Shown: piece after piece, positions 1 to 8,860 of the stretch
Numbering within the stretch: position 1 is the stretch's first letter
How the letters are laid out: the number at the start of each line of letters is the position of its first letter
Assembly: GCF_963667405.1 (NCBI RefSeq)
Contig: NZ_OY763408.1
Location: 3,061,757-3,125,756, forward strand
Length of the DNA stretch: 64,000 nucleotides
DNA from: an uncultured Sphaerochaeta sp.
GTDB lineage: Bacteria > Spirochaetota > Spirochaetia > Sphaerochaetales > Sphaerochaetaceae
Reading direction: 5' to 3'
Position numbers and translations under genes: made by a program
Notes under the pieces: generated by a model
The model's database searches: none
Told to the model about the DNA's origin: nothing
What the model saw: the letters and a program-made list of their open reading frames with translations, nothing else

Positions 1-106
1 ATAGCTTTCATTTTCAGTTCCGAAGTTATTATTAGGGGCATGATGATCCGAGCCTGCGAACATTTGGAATTGTGCGAGGCATGGGTTTCCGCTAGAATGT
101 AACAAG
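1..106. other. Window edge beyond the transposase stop, no gene seen
   Basis: No ORF, tRNA or terminator is recognisable here. It lies just past the transposase stop codon, so it may hold the left end of the insertion sequence. I looked for a match to the sequence upstream of the transposase start and found no convincing terminal inverted repeat. Confidence 0.4.
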
Positions 107-1501
107 TCAAGCTGCTCTGTAGATGAACGGGATAAAAGAACGGTGTTCGAGAATTCGGGAAAATGCTCTGTCGTTCCTTACCGGTTGAATGGTCATCGTG
201 AGCTCCTTGACTATTTTCTTGATCGTGATAGTCGGGTCCCTTCCCGAGGCGTACAGTCTCAGTGTCTTGGACAGGTCGGAATAGCTGACCTTGTACAGGA
301 GCTTGCGGTTTTTTATCCTACGGGACAGACTCCTGCCGAAAGCGACCAGTACCGATGTGCAGATGTTGTGGAAGATCATCGAAAGGATTATTTCACCAAT
401 GGCTGCAACCTTCTTCCTGGTGTTGCTGAATGACGAACAGTCATCATACTTCAATTGGCGCAAGGTGGTCTCCACGCCCCATCTCAAATGATACAACTCC
501 TTGAGGTCGGCCATCGAGAACTCCGACTGAGGCAGGCTGGTCAGCAGGACCTCATACGAGGTTTCGGAAAGTTGCAGTCTGACGAGCCTGAAAGAATACT
601 CGAAGAAATCGATAATGAGCGGACGGCTCTTCAGGACCTTCCCCAAAGGGTTCCTTGTTGCAGGGATGAACTCGTTGATCACGTTCTGTGGGACATAAAT
701 ATAGTCAGGATAAATTGCTGGGTTCCTGTGCACGGTAGAGCATCGGGTGTATTTCCTGGTGACAACAGTATCCATCAGACCGTCCTCACCTACCATGTTC
801 CGGTACCTTTGGCTGATGCCTGGGGAGTTGAGGTCTTTTGCCCGGATGCAAAAATGGAACCCCAGAGAGGACACCCACATCATGAGCCTATAGCTCTCGT
901 ACCCCCTGTCGCAGGTGATGATGCTCGGCAAGGGACTGGGGCATCCAGCCATCCGCTCGACCATCTGTTCGCAGGCCTGTATCTCATGCATGTCCTTGTG
1001 GTCCTGGATGACGTAGTCCAGGAAATACCCATCGGGTACGGCAGTGAGGACATTGAGATGAAGCTGGTTGCAGACCTTTCCGTTCGGATTATTGGTCATG
1101 TGCAGCAACGTACCCGCATCATCCTTGTTCGGGTGGATGCTGATGGCGGAACCATCGCAGGCCACCAGCAGATACTTGTTCTTGATCAGCGTGAACGGCA
1201 CATCAGTATCCTTGAAATGGTCGAACAGGGCCCGATATGCCTGTACGCCCAGCTTGTCACGATGCTGGATGTATGCTGACGCTGAGGGCCTGTCAGGACC
1301 GACACCGAAGTAATGCCTCAGGTTCTCCTTCATGCAGCTTCCGGGAGAAAGCAAGCCGAGCTTGACAACATCACTGAAAGATTGACGCCTGAACCGGGTG
1401 AAATCGGCTTTGGGATTGCTGAAATGCATCCGGAAATCATCAGGGTCAAGGTCCAATCTGGCGACGGATTTAGCGATTTTGTTTTCTAGATAATTCCTCA
1501 T
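107..1501 (-). CDS. IS4-type DDE transposase
   Basis: A 464-residue transposase of the IS4 superfamily, expected to cut and rejoin the ends of its own insertion sequence. An acidic residue lies in ACDGSAIS near residue 115 and another in ITCDRGYES near 195. The C-terminal block YHLRWGVETTLRQLK near 340 fits the IS4 Y-(2)-R-(3)-E-(6)-K signature, with the third catalytic Glu. The frame is open and full length, so the enzyme may be active. The start codon lies in the arm of an 11-bp inverted repeat that may limit translation. Family assignment is firm; the IS name and boundaries were not determined because no terminal repeats or target duplications could be identified. Confidence 0.9.
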   Translation of the reverse strand: MRNYLENKIAKSVARLDLDPDDFRMHFSNPKADFTRFRRQSFSDVVKLGLLSPGSCMKENLRHYFGVGPDRPSASAYIQHRDKLGVQAYRALFDHFKDTDVPFTLIKNKYLLVACDGSAISIHPNKDDAGTLLHMTNNPNGKVCNQLHLNVLTAVPDGYFLDYVIQDHKDMHEIQACEQMVERMAGCPSPLPSIITCDRGYESYRLMMWVSSLGFHFCIRAKDLNSPGISQRYRNMVGEDGLMDTVVTRKYTRCSTVHRNPAIYPDYIYVPQNVINEFIPATRNPLGKVLKSRPLIIDFFEYSFRLVRLQLSETSYEVLLTSLPQSEFSMADLKELYHLRWGVETTLRQLKYDDCSSFSNTRKKVAAIGEIILSMIFHNICTSVLVAFGRSLSRRIKNRKLLYKVSYSDLSKTLRLYASGRDPTITIKKIVKELTMTIQPVRNDRAFSRILEHRSFIPFIYRAA

Positions 1502-1535
1502 GATATAATTGTTTACCTCTATTTAATTATATCAT
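1500..1535 (-). repeat. Inverted repeat enclosing the transposase start
   Basis: ATGATATAATT (1500-1510) and AATTATATCAT (1525-1535) are perfect 11-bp inverted arms separated by 14 bases. On the minus-strand mRNA the only Shine-Dalgarno-like run (AGAGG) is in the loop and the ATG is at the end of the 3' arm. A folded leader would therefore mask the start codon. IS10 and IS50 use similar structures against read-through transcripts; applying that here is inference. Confidence 0.55.
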
Positions 1536-1566
1536 ATCTATATTATTTTGATACTATAAAATGTAC

Positions 1567-1607
1567 AAAAAAGAAGGCAACACATAGCCGAAGCCACATA
1601 TTGCCTT
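1567..1607 (-). terminator. Probable proS terminator
   Basis: Reading on the minus strand, AAGGCAA pairs with TTGCCTT around an internal loop and a GC-closed UUCG tetraloop, followed by a run of six T residues. It lies about 85 bases past the proS stop and before the insertion sequence. The stem is imperfect in its middle. Confidence 0.5.
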
Positions 1608-1626
1608 GCTGTTTTGGTCTCACAAG

Positions 1627-1654
1627 AATGTCATTTTGCTAACTTAATGACATT
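1627..1654. repeat. Small inverted repeat between proS and the IS
   Basis: AATGTCAT (1627-1634) and ATGACATT (1647-1654) are perfect 8-bp arms around a 12-base spacer. There is no T-run, so it is not an obvious terminator. It could be an IS end remnant or a binding site; neither is proven. Confidence 0.4.
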
Positions 1655-1692
1655 GGCCCGAAGACGAAGGTTTTTCACTGGATATGTTGCTC

Positions 1693-3459
1693 TTATGCCT
1701 TCTTCCACTCAGTTTCCACCACAGCTTCCTCAAGCTCCTGCTCAAGGCGGGCGATCAGGGCTTTGGTCTCTTCCACCACGGAAGCAAGTTCAAAGCTGAA
1801 GGTATCCTCAAGATTCCTTCTGAGCTTCACCTCGACCTTTCCCTCCTTCAGGGAACGGTTGCCCAAGGTGATGCGGATCGGAAGCCCGATCAGGTCGGCA
1901 TCGGCGAACTTGACGCCGGCAGACTCCTTGCGGTCATCGTAGAGCACCTCGATGCCTGCAGAAGTCAACTGCTTGTAGAGGTTTTCGCCAACCTCGGCAT
2001 CCTTGACCAAGCTGACCAGATGTACCTGCATCGGGGCAACCGAGATGGGCAGGGAGAGTCCGTTCTCATCGCTGTAGTTCTCTGCAAGACAAGCAAGCAG
2101 TCTTCCCACCCCAATACCATAGGAGCCCATGATCACCGGCTTGCGCACCCCGTTCTCATCCTGGTAGCAGCAGTTCATGCTCTCGCTGTAGCGGGTGTTC
2201 AGCTGGAAGATGTTTCCCACTTCCACTCCCTTGGAGGAGGAGAGGGGCTTGCCGCACTCAGGGCAGGCATAGCCGGCAGCGGCACTTGCGATATCAGCAA
2301 CCAAGCCGTTGTAGTCACGCCCGAAATTGGTGTTCAAGAGGTGATATCCTTCCTCGTTGGCTCCGGCAACCAGGTTGTTGCTCTTTGCCACCGAATCGTC
2401 AACGATCACCACCACATCCTTGGCGCAGCCGATGGCCGATCCGTAACCGGGGACCATTCCCTTGGCCAGGATCTCCTCCGAGTGAGCAGGACGGAGTGCG
2501 TTTGCCCGGGCGGCGTTCTGCAACTTGTTCTCCTCAACATCGAGGTCGCCGCGTACGATGCCGACGATCAGCTTCTCTTCTTCCTCTCCGTTGGTGTCAT
2601 TGATGAAGGTGCCGACCATGAAGACAGCCTTGGCTGTCTGGCGCTCCTCAATCTTGAGGAAAGCGGCCAACTCCTCGATGGTCTTGCACTCAGGGGTCAG
2701 GACCTTCTCCACCGGTTTCATCTCTTCGGTGTAGGAGGTTTTTGCGAAGGCTGCCACCTGGCGGTTTGCGGTATAGCCGCAGGCCGGGCAGGTGATGATC
2801 GTATCCTCGCCTATGGAAGAGAGGTACATGTACTCATGGGAAATCTTGCCACCCATCATGCCGCTGTCAGCACCAACGACGATGACCGGAAGTCCTGCAC
2901 GGCTGAAAATCCTGAAATAGGCTTTGTAGTGTGCGGCATACTGTGCATCCAACCCATCCTGGTCCACATCGAAGGAGTAACTGTCCTTCATCGTGAACTC
3001 ACGGACACGGATCAGGCCTGCACGGGGCCTGGGATCGTCACGCCACTTGGTCTGGATCTGGTACACGAGCAAGGGAAGGCGCTTATAGCTGTCAATCTCG
3101 CCCCTGGCAAGGTCGGTTACCGCTTCCTCATGGGTCATGGCAAGCACCATGTCGCGTCCGACACGGTCCGAGAAGCGGCTCATCTCCTTGTCGATGCTGT
3201 AGTAGCGTCCGGTCTCTTTCCAGATGTCGGCGGGGTTTACCAGCGGCATGAGGATTTCCTGGCCACCGATGGCGTTCATCTCCTCGCGGATGATCTGCTC
3301 AATCTTCTTGGTTGCATTGAACCCGAAGGGAAGCAGGGAGAAAATGCCAGCTCCCAGTTGGCGGATAAAGCCTGCACGAAGCAGATATTCATACCCCTTG
3401 CTGTCAGCCCCATTGGGTGCCTCGCGAAGAGTTTTGGAAAAGAGTCTGGACATCCTCAT
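1693..3459 (-). CDS. proS: Prolyl-tRNA synthetase
   Basis: Charges tRNA-Pro with proline in the cytoplasm (class II aminoacyl-tRNA synthetase). The 588-residue length fits the bacterial-type enzyme that carries an editing insertion between catalytic motifs 2 and 3. Visible blocks are MTHEEAVTDL and the motif 2 region RDDPRPRAGLIRVREF, then the GSYGIGVGRL segment and a C-terminal anticodon-binding domain. The start chosen (3459) has AAGGAG ten bases upstream; the open frame extends 59 codons further but that part is proline- and histidine-rich and does not belong. A second ATG lies two codons in. It is transcribed from its own promoter (3494-3522), whose -35 overlaps the end of the upstream dehydrogenase gene. 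Confidence 0.97.
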   Translation of the reverse strand: MRMSRLFSKTLREAPNGADSKGYEYLLRAGFIRQLGAGIFSLLPFGFNATKKIEQIIREEMNAIGGQEILMPLVNPADIWKETGRYYSIDKEMSRFSDRVGRDMVLAMTHEEAVTDLARGEIDSYKRLPLLVYQIQTKWRDDPRPRAGLIRVREFTMKDSYSFDVDQDGLDAQYAAHYKAYFRIFSRAGLPVIVVGADSGMMGGKISHEYMYLSSIGEDTIITCPACGYTANRQVAAFAKTSYTEEMKPVEKVLTPECKTIEELAAFLKIEERQTAKAVFMVGTFINDTNGEEEEKLIVGIVRGDLDVEENKLQNAARANALRPAHSEEILAKGMVPGYGSAIGCAKDVVVIVDDSVAKSNNLVAGANEEGYHLLNTNFGRDYNGLVADIASAAAGYACPECGKPLSSSKGVEVGNIFQLNTRYSESMNCCYQDENGVRKPVIMGSYGIGVGRLLACLAENYSDENGLSLPISVAPMQVHLVSLVKDAEVGENLYKQLTSAGIEVLYDDRKESAGVKFADADLIGLPIRITLGNRSLKEGKVEVKLRRNLEDTFSFELASVVEETKALIARLEQELEEAVVETEWKKA

Positions 3460-3493
3460 CTTGATACGTCTCCTTGGTATTCGAACAGAGGCC

Positions 3494-3522
3494 ATTGTAC
3501 CAAAAGGGGTTTCCCTTCTCAA
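3494..3522 (-). promoter_or_regulatory. proS promoter
   Basis: On the minus strand TTGAGA (3517-3522), a 17-base spacer and TACAAT (3494-3499) form a good sigma-70 promoter. The leader before the proS ATG is about 29 bases and contains AAGGAG. Confidence 0.7.
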
Positions 3523-4625
3523 GGCATTCGGTTTGCTGCGGTGAGGTTTGTTGCGTTTTGTTGGGCTGTGATGGCCAGTTCCATGGCAAGGAGGGTATGT
3601 TCCTGGGTGATGGCATGCTCGGTTCCCTGGATGCAATCGAGAATCATGGCACCGAAGAACGGGAAGCCCAGCTTCCCGAACGCCTCGATATGGTGTTCTC
3701 CCTGCGCATCAACGAAATACACGTGGTCTCCCTGCCTTGACCCTGCCACATCAAGATACTTTCTGATTTCCACCGAAGCCTTGGTACCGACAATGAACAT
3801 CCTTCCATCGCCCCAAGCGCCCATTCCGTCCGGAGTGAACCAGTCGACACGGAAATAACAGGTTGCACCTTTTTCTCCCACCAGAACACACTGCCCGTAG
3901 TCCTGGAACCCAGGATGGTCGGGATTGTGGTAGTTGGCAATGCTGCTGTGCAGAACCTTTGCACTGCGGCTGTTGGTGTAGGTCAGGAACTGTTCCAGCT
4001 GGTGGCTGCCGATATCCACCAGGATGCCACCGTTCTCCTCTGGATTGAAGAACCACGAAGGTCTTGAGGCTTTGTTGAGACGGTGGGGAGCAAGGATGGT
4101 TACCGAAAGCACATCTCCCAATGCCCCCTCCTCAATCAGTTTCTGGGCGTAGAGGGCCCCTTCCACATGGATCCGTTCCCCAAAGTAGATGAAGTAGCGC
4201 TTGCCTGTTCTTTTGCAAGCTTCTGCTGCCTTCTGTGTCTCGGGTATGCTCAGCATGCCTGGCTTGTCGCAGAAGTAGTGCTTGCCACTCTCCAGTACAG
4301 CCAGTCCCAGTTCACATCTATGCGATGGCTTGATGGCGCTCGCCACCAAAGCGATGGTTTCATCTGCAAGAATGTGAGCGATGGATGGTGCAACGCGTAC
4401 CTGCGGATAGGAGTGGAGAAATGCATCGACCTTGCCCGGGTCTTCATCGTAGACCCAAGCAAGCTCAGCTCCTGCTTCCAACAGGCCATTGGTCATCGCA
4501 TAGATGTGCCCATGATCGAGGCCGATCACGGCAAACCGAAACTCACCTGCCCGTACCACCCGCTCAGCCTGCTTGGCCGAGCGGGGAGCGTAATTCATAC
4601 CATCCATTTTTTGCACAGGAATCAC
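3519..4625 (-). CDS. Gfo/Idh/MocA-family dehydrogenase (last gene of the lacI-tct operon)
   Basis: A 368-residue NAD(P)-dependent oxidoreductase of the Gfo/Idh/MocA family, which oxidises or reduces sugars, inositols and related acids. The N-terminal Rossmann fold is seen in FRFAVIGLDHGHIYAM (residues ~30-45). CDKPGML near 135 is the family's EKP catalytic-loop motif with Asp in place of Glu. The C-terminal sheet domain follows, with VDIGSHQLEQFL near 205. The start overlaps the stop of the preceding dehydrogenase by four bases (ATGA), indicating translational coupling; ATG codons 6 and 9 codons in are alternatives. Substrate is unknown. Being downstream of a tricarboxylate-type transporter suggests a sugar acid or hydroxylated carboxylate. 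Confidence 0.85.
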   Translation of the reverse strand: MIPVQKMDGMNYAPRSAKQAERVVRAGEFRFAVIGLDHGHIYAMTNGLLEAGAELAWVYDEDPGKVDAFLHSYPQVRVAPSIAHILADETIALVASAIKPSHRCELGLAVLESGKHYFCDKPGMLSIPETQKAAEACKRTGKRYFIYFGERIHVEGALYAQKLIEEGALGDVLSVTILAPHRLNKASRPSWFFNPEENGGILVDIGSHQLEQFLTYTNSRSAKVLHSSIANYHNPDHPGFQDYGQCVLVGEKGATCYFRVDWFTPDGMGAWGDGRMFIVGTKASVEIRKYLDVAGSRQGDHVYFVDAQGEHHIEAFGKLGFPFFGAMILDCIQGTEHAITQEHTLLAMELAITAQQNATNLTAANRMP

Positions 4626-5773
4626 TCCACAAAGAATCTGCTGTTGCTTCCTGCTGAGGCGTAGGCGGCATAGAGGACCTTCATCGTCTCATAGGCGAGA
4701 GGGAAACCGGATTCCGGCTCCTTGCCTGTATCGACACACCGAAGGAAGTCCTCAAGCTCGCCCACATATCCGCGCATCTCTTCCTCACACAGGAAGACAT
4801 GCTGCCACCCGGTCTTGGTTTCCACCTTTTCCGTCATATAGACATCTGTCAGCTTGGAAGCATCCGTATGATAGCACAGAAAGGCATCATTGGGAGCAAT
4901 TCTTCCCTCATAGCAGGCATTGGAGGTGTAGGCTTCTATCTTGTTGCGTACGCCTCCAACAATCATATCCCCGCTGCTGATCACTGCCTTCGTTCCATCG
5001 GAGAAGGTCAGGATTGCTTCCGACCAGTCCTCGACATCGACAGGATTGGAAAGGATGGATCCACGTTCATCAGAAGGGAGCCCAACGGTAACCTGCGAGG
5101 CATCGCACAGCACCGAGGTGACGCGGATCTCCTCCCTTCGTCGTTTTGCCTCCACTTGCTTCAAGTACAGCAATGCACTGAGAGGGTGGCATCCTTGGCG
5201 GATCAGGCAACCGCCCCCGTTTGCCGACCAGAGGGCTGCATGCGGTGCGTGACTGCCACTGTGGGCTTCCTCTCCCTTGAGCAGGAGAAACTTTTCGCCA
5301 GTAGCCTCAATCATCTGTCGGATCTTCACCACAGAAGGGGCATAGATATAGTTCTCGGCATAAAAGAGCTTCTCTTTTCGTCCTGCAAGAAATTGTTTCA
5401 ATGCTTCCAATTCAGAGCAGACTGCCTCATACATTACCTTCCTGTCGTCATTTCCGCTTCCGAAATACCCATTGAGGGGTTTCTCGCAGATGACATGCTT
5501 GCCGCTCTCCATCGCCTGCTTCACCAGGGGGATGTGGGCGCTGGGAGGAACAATGATGTCCACGATATCCACCTGGGGGTCGGAAAGCAGTTCCTCTACG
5601 CTGCCAAACACCTTTTCAAATCCATTGGCCTGGACGAAGTGCTGGGTCTGATGCAGATCCGCCGAGCATGCGCCGTACATCCTGGCTTCAAAGCCGGGTA
5701 TTCGCTTATAAGCTTCTACGTGGAGCTGTGCAGCAAATCCACATCCGATGAATCCAATGTTGAACCGTTTCAT
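4622..5773 (-). CDS. Gfo/Idh/MocA-family dehydrogenase
   Basis: A 383-residue paralogous family member of the following gene. The dinucleotide-binding start IGFIGCGFAAQLHVEAY (residues 5-21) is followed by the catalytic-loop motif CEKPLNGYFG near 95 and a C-terminal alpha/beta domain containing LIRQGCHPLSALLYL near 190. It overlaps tctA by four bases at its start and the second dehydrogenase by four bases at its end, so the three are one transcript. Two dehydrogenases in series suggest sequential oxidation, or oxidation then reduction, of the imported compound. This is inference from context; the substrate cannot be read from sequence. Confidence 0.87.
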   Translation of the reverse strand: MKRFNIGFIGCGFAAQLHVEAYKRIPGFEARMYGACSADLHQTQHFVQANGFEKVFGSVEELLSDPQVDIVDIIVPPSAHIPLVKQAMESGKHVICEKPLNGYFGSGNDDRKVMYEAVCSELEALKQFLAGRKEKLFYAENYIYAPSVVKIRQMIEATGEKFLLLKGEEAHSGSHAPHAALWSANGGGCLIRQGCHPLSALLYLKQVEAKRRREEIRVTSVLCDASQVTVGLPSDERGSILSNPVDVEDWSEAILTFSDGTKAVISSGDMIVGGVRNKIEAYTSNACYEGRIAPNDAFLCYHTDASKLTDVYMTEKVETKTGWQHVFLCEEEMRGYVGELEDFLRCVDTGKEPESGFPLAYETMKVLYAAYASAGSNSRFFVE

Positions 5774-7260
5774 GAGCGTACCTTCTTCAATTTTGTGAAA
5801 AGCCCAAGCTGGGCGAGAATCATGCCGATGATGATGACCAGGAAAAAGATGCAGATCGGTCTCTGCAAAAGCGGGAGGAACGAACCGTCCGACAAGCGCA
5901 GTCCCCTGCGCAGGTTGGAATCGGTCATGGGACCGAGTATGACCCCAAGCAGGAAGGGGGCGGCAGGAAAATTGGTTGCCGAGAGGGCAAGCCCTATCAG
6001 GCCGAAAACGAACATCACCTTGATGTCAAAGAGGTTGTAGTTGATCAGATAGGAACCGATGACACACAAGAGGAAGATGATGGGCATCAGCAGCTTTTTC
6101 TTGATCCCCAGGATGCGTACCGTCCCACGGCTGATGAGCAAGGAGAGGAACCACATGATGAACGAAGCTGCGATGAGATAGATGCTGACGCTGTAGACAA
6201 AGCCTGGGGATTCGGTCATGAGCAGGGGACCCGGGCGGTATCCGTGCATCAGGAATGCGGCAAGCAGAACTGCTGCAGGTGCTGACCCGGGCACTGCAAG
6301 ACTGAGAACCGGGATGAGCGCTCCGCCGATGCAGGCATTGTTTCCGGTTTCCGCCGAAATGATGCCCAACTCATTGCCTTTCCCAAAGCTTTCGGGATCT
6401 TTGCTTCGGCTCTTGCTCGCCCAGTAGGAGAGCCAGCCACCCGTATCCTCACCGACACCAGGGATGATACCGACCATGACACCGATCATGCTGGAACGGA
6501 TGACTGCCACCCAGTTTCTTGCCACCGAAGCAAAACCCTGTCTTGGTTGGAATTTCGACACCTTAATGGGTGATCCTTCCCCTTCCTTCTTGAAGGAGCG
6601 CACAATCTCGGGAAAGCCAAACAAGCCGATCATGACAGGAATCAGCTGGATATTGGACATGAGATTTACGTTGCCGAAACTGAAACGGGCAAAGGTATCC
6701 ACGGTATCCAAGCCAACCATTGCGACCAGGAGTCCCAGAATGCCGCTGATCCATCCCTTCAGGGCATTTCCCTTGGCGGTAAGTGCGCCGCAGATCATGA
6801 TGCCGAAGATGGAGAGGAGGAAGAACTCCCAGCTGGCGAACTTGAGCGCCATGCTGGTGAGAAACGGGGTAAGGGTTAGGACAAACACCACACTGAGCAG
6901 GGTTCCCAGCATGCTGGAAGTGGTTGCAATGAAGATTGCATGTCCGCCATCCCCACGCTTTGCCATGGGAAACCCATCCAAGGCGGTGGCGGCGCTGGCC
7001 GGAGTGCCGGGGATGTTGAGCAGGATTGCCGATTGGCAACCACCGGAGATGGAGCCTACATAGACACCCAAGAGGGAGATGAGCGCCGTCTGGGTGGGAA
7101 AGTTGTAGGTGAGGCCGGTCAGCAGAGCGATGGCCATGGTTGCGCTGAGTCCGGGGAGCATACCCATGACGAGCCCGGATCCGACCGACAAGGCCAGTAC
7201 TAAAAGATTAAGCGGGGTAAGCACGGTCAACAGTGCTTCCAACAGATAGGTAGCGATCAT
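5770..7260 (-). CDS. tctA: Tripartite tricarboxylate transporter, large membrane subunit TctA
   Basis: The 12-TM permease of a tripartite tricarboxylate (TTT) transporter, which works with a periplasmic receptor (TctC) and a small membrane subunit (TctB) to take up carboxylates by ion symport. The 496-residue length is normal. The family hallmarks are visible: GLVMGMLPGLSATMAIALL near residue 30 and GIIPGVGEDTGGWLSY near 270, plus GGCQSAILLNIPGTPASAATALDG near 75. It is followed with a four-base overlap by the first dehydrogenase. The transported compound is unknown; family members carry citrate, tartrate, other dicarboxylates and aromatic acids. Confidence 0.95.
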   Translation of the reverse strand: MIATYLLEALLTVLTPLNLLVLALSVGSGLVMGMLPGLSATMAIALLTGLTYNFPTQTALISLLGVYVGSISGGCQSAILLNIPGTPASAATALDGFPMAKRGDGGHAIFIATTSSMLGTLLSVVFVLTLTPFLTSMALKFASWEFFLLSIFGIMICGALTAKGNALKGWISGILGLLVAMVGLDTVDTFARFSFGNVNLMSNIQLIPVMIGLFGFPEIVRSFKKEGEGSPIKVSKFQPRQGFASVARNWVAVIRSSMIGVMVGIIPGVGEDTGGWLSYWASKSRSKDPESFGKGNELGIISAETGNNACIGGALIPVLSLAVPGSAPAAVLLAAFLMHGYRPGPLLMTESPGFVYSVSIYLIAASFIMWFLSLLISRGTVRILGIKKKLLMPIIFLLCVIGSYLINYNLFDIKVMFVFGLIGLALSATNFPAAPFLLGVILGPMTDSNLRRGLRLSDGSFLPLLQRPICIFFLVIIIGMILAQLGLFTKLKKVRS

Positions 7261-7272
7261 ACGTGGCCTCCG

Positions 7273-7767
7273 TTAGGGAAGTGAGACATTGAAGCCATAC
7301 TGGAAGAGCAAAATCACCAATCCAACGGCTGCAATCGAGATGATGATGCTTTTCACGATGGTTGAGGCGCGAAGGAAGAGCATCAGGGCGATAAGGAAGA
7401 TGACTGAGGCCAGATAGTAGGGCAGAAGCCCGATGAGCAGAAAGGCATAGACGGCCATAATGGCCATGCCTCCCACCATCATGCGGATATCCGTATCTTT
7501 CACGGAATGTCCGAACCATCCAGCCAGAAGGGCGAACCTCTCTCTGATGCTGCTTCCCTTCACACTTTGGGAAAAGAGCACAAGGCTCAGGATGAGGAGC
7601 AGTGATCCGAGAATGATGGGAAGAAGAGCTGGGGAGATGGAAAGGTTGGTAATTCCAAACGGTGGTTGCGCTGCCTTCAGATACATTCTGATGCCTTCGA
7701 CCGTTGCGTAGATGCCCACCAGTGAGAGCACCAGGGAGATGGTGAAATCCTTTTGCTTGGTATCCAT
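7273..7767 (-). CDS. tctB: Tripartite tricarboxylate transporter, small membrane subunit TctB
   Basis: A 164-residue, four-TM protein matching the TctB family by length, hydrophobic pattern and position between tctC and tctA. TM segments lie near residues 10-30, 45-65, 85-115 and 125-155. The start at 7767 (MDTKQKDFT) is chosen because the 41 codons upstream in the open frame are low-quality and overlap the tctC end. AGGA lies 9-12 bases upstream of the ATG. It presumably stabilises or regulates the TctA channel. Confidence 0.85.
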   Translation of the reverse strand: MDTKQKDFTISLVLSLVGIYATVEGIRMYLKAAQPPFGITNLSISPALLPIILGSLLLILSLVLFSQSVKGSSIRERFALLAGWFGHSVKDTDIRMMVGGMAIMAVYAFLLIGLLPYYLASVIFLIALMLFLRASTIVKSIIISIAAVGLVILLFQYGFNVSLP

Positions 7768-7837
7768 GTTGAGATCCTGAAATGGGGTAGGGATGAAGCG
7801 TACCAGAGCGGTTGCCCACCCTGGTACGCATACAAAA

Positions 7838-8848
7838 TCAGCGCTTGAAACCGAACTTGGCCGGATCGATGGCCACAGCACCTGCATCATACATCAGATA
7901 GCTTGCCTTGCTGGCGAAGGTATCGAGGTACTTCTGGGAATCTGCACGTCCCATCGGCATGACAGTGAAACTCTTGACTGCTGCAAAGTCGAGGAAGGCC
8001 TTGTCTTTGGTTGCAAAGGCAAATGCTTCATCAAGCTTGGCAAGACTCTCTTCACTCAAGCCGTTGGGGAGCAGGATACCGGTCACCTCGCCCATCGGCA
8101 CGAATGTGCCGGCAGTAGGATAGGAGTGGAGAATTGACTTCACCACAACGCCGGGAGCAAGCTCAATGTCGGTGTCGGACAGGGTTGCAAGGCACTTCAC
8201 ATCACCACTGATGATGAGGTCTTTGTACTCAGCGAGCAGCTGGGGACAGAAGTCAACTTCACCGGAGAGGGTGGCAGTGAGGGCAGGACCACCACCGGCA
8301 TAGGTGATATGCTTGTAGGGAGCCCCTGCAATGGCCTTGATGACTTCAGCACCGAAGTGACCGCCGCTTCCGATGCCTGCAGTTCCTGCCGTGATCTTGC
8401 CGGGATTGGCCTTGATCGCTGCAATCAGGTCCTCGATCGTGTTGTACGGGGAGTTTTTCGGAACGATGATTGCATTGGGAGCAAACGTGGCGATCCAGAT
8501 GTCCCATTCACGATAGGTCTTCTCGGTATAGCCATTGATGGGCATGGTGGTGAATGCCAGCATACCATTGGCGAGCATGGTGTATCCATCCACCTTTGCA
8601 TTCTGCACATTCAAGGAACCGGCACTTCCGCCAGCTCCGGGGGTGTTCACCACGTTGATGGTCGTTCCCAGCTTCTGTCCCATGGCATTCGCCAGAGCGC
8701 GGGCAGTAAGGTCTGTAGTACCACCAGCACCATACGGAACAGTCAAGTTGATGGCTTTGGTGGGATAGGTTTCTTCTGCTGCTCCTTGAGCAAAGCAGAA
8801 ACCGACTGCGAGCAGGAGCACTATGCAAACAGCAAGTGTCTTTCTCAT
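7838..8848 (-). CDS. tctC: Tripartite tricarboxylate transporter substrate-binding protein TctC
   Basis: A 336-residue extracytoplasmic solute receptor (Bug/TctC family). A cleavable signal peptide occupies about residues 1-20 (RKTLAVCIVLLLAVGFCFA). Cys18 is in the h-region but the preceding residues do not form a normal lipobox, so signal peptidase I cleavage after CFA is more likely. The mature protein begins with the family ligand-loop pattern LTVPYGAGGTTDLTARAL. A second signature, GTAGIGSGGHFGAEVIK, is near residue 155. It lies 12 bases after lacI and is the second gene of the operon; receptors of this type set substrate choice. Confidence 0.95.
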   Translation of the reverse strand: MRKTLAVCIVLLLAVGFCFAQGAAEETYPTKAINLTVPYGAGGTTDLTARALANAMGQKLGTTINVVNTPGAGGSAGSLNVQNAKVDGYTMLANGMLAFTTMPINGYTEKTYREWDIWIATFAPNAIIVPKNSPYNTIEDLIAAIKANPGKITAGTAGIGSGGHFGAEVIKAIAGAPYKHITYAGGGPALTATLSGEVDFCPQLLAEYKDLIISGDVKCLATLSDTDIELAPGVVVKSILHSYPTAGTFVPMGEVTGILLPNGLSEESLAKLDEAFAFATKDKAFLDFAAVKSFTVMPMGRADSQKYLDTFASKASYLMYDAGAVAIDPAKFGFKR

Positions 8849-8860
8849 TTTATTCTCCTC

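Noticed and set aside
1..106. Left terminal inverted repeat of the IS
   Set aside because: Compared by eye with the sequence right of the transposase start; no convincing match, and the element may extend beyond the window.
1684..3858. A 724-residue plus-strand open frame opposite proS and the dehydrogenase
   Set aside because: It is antisense to two clear genes, has no recognisable domain and has low-complexity shadow composition.
4799..6040. A 413-residue plus-strand open frame opposite the dehydrogenase and tctA
   Set aside because: No domain or ribosome site; overlaps genes with firm homology on the other strand.
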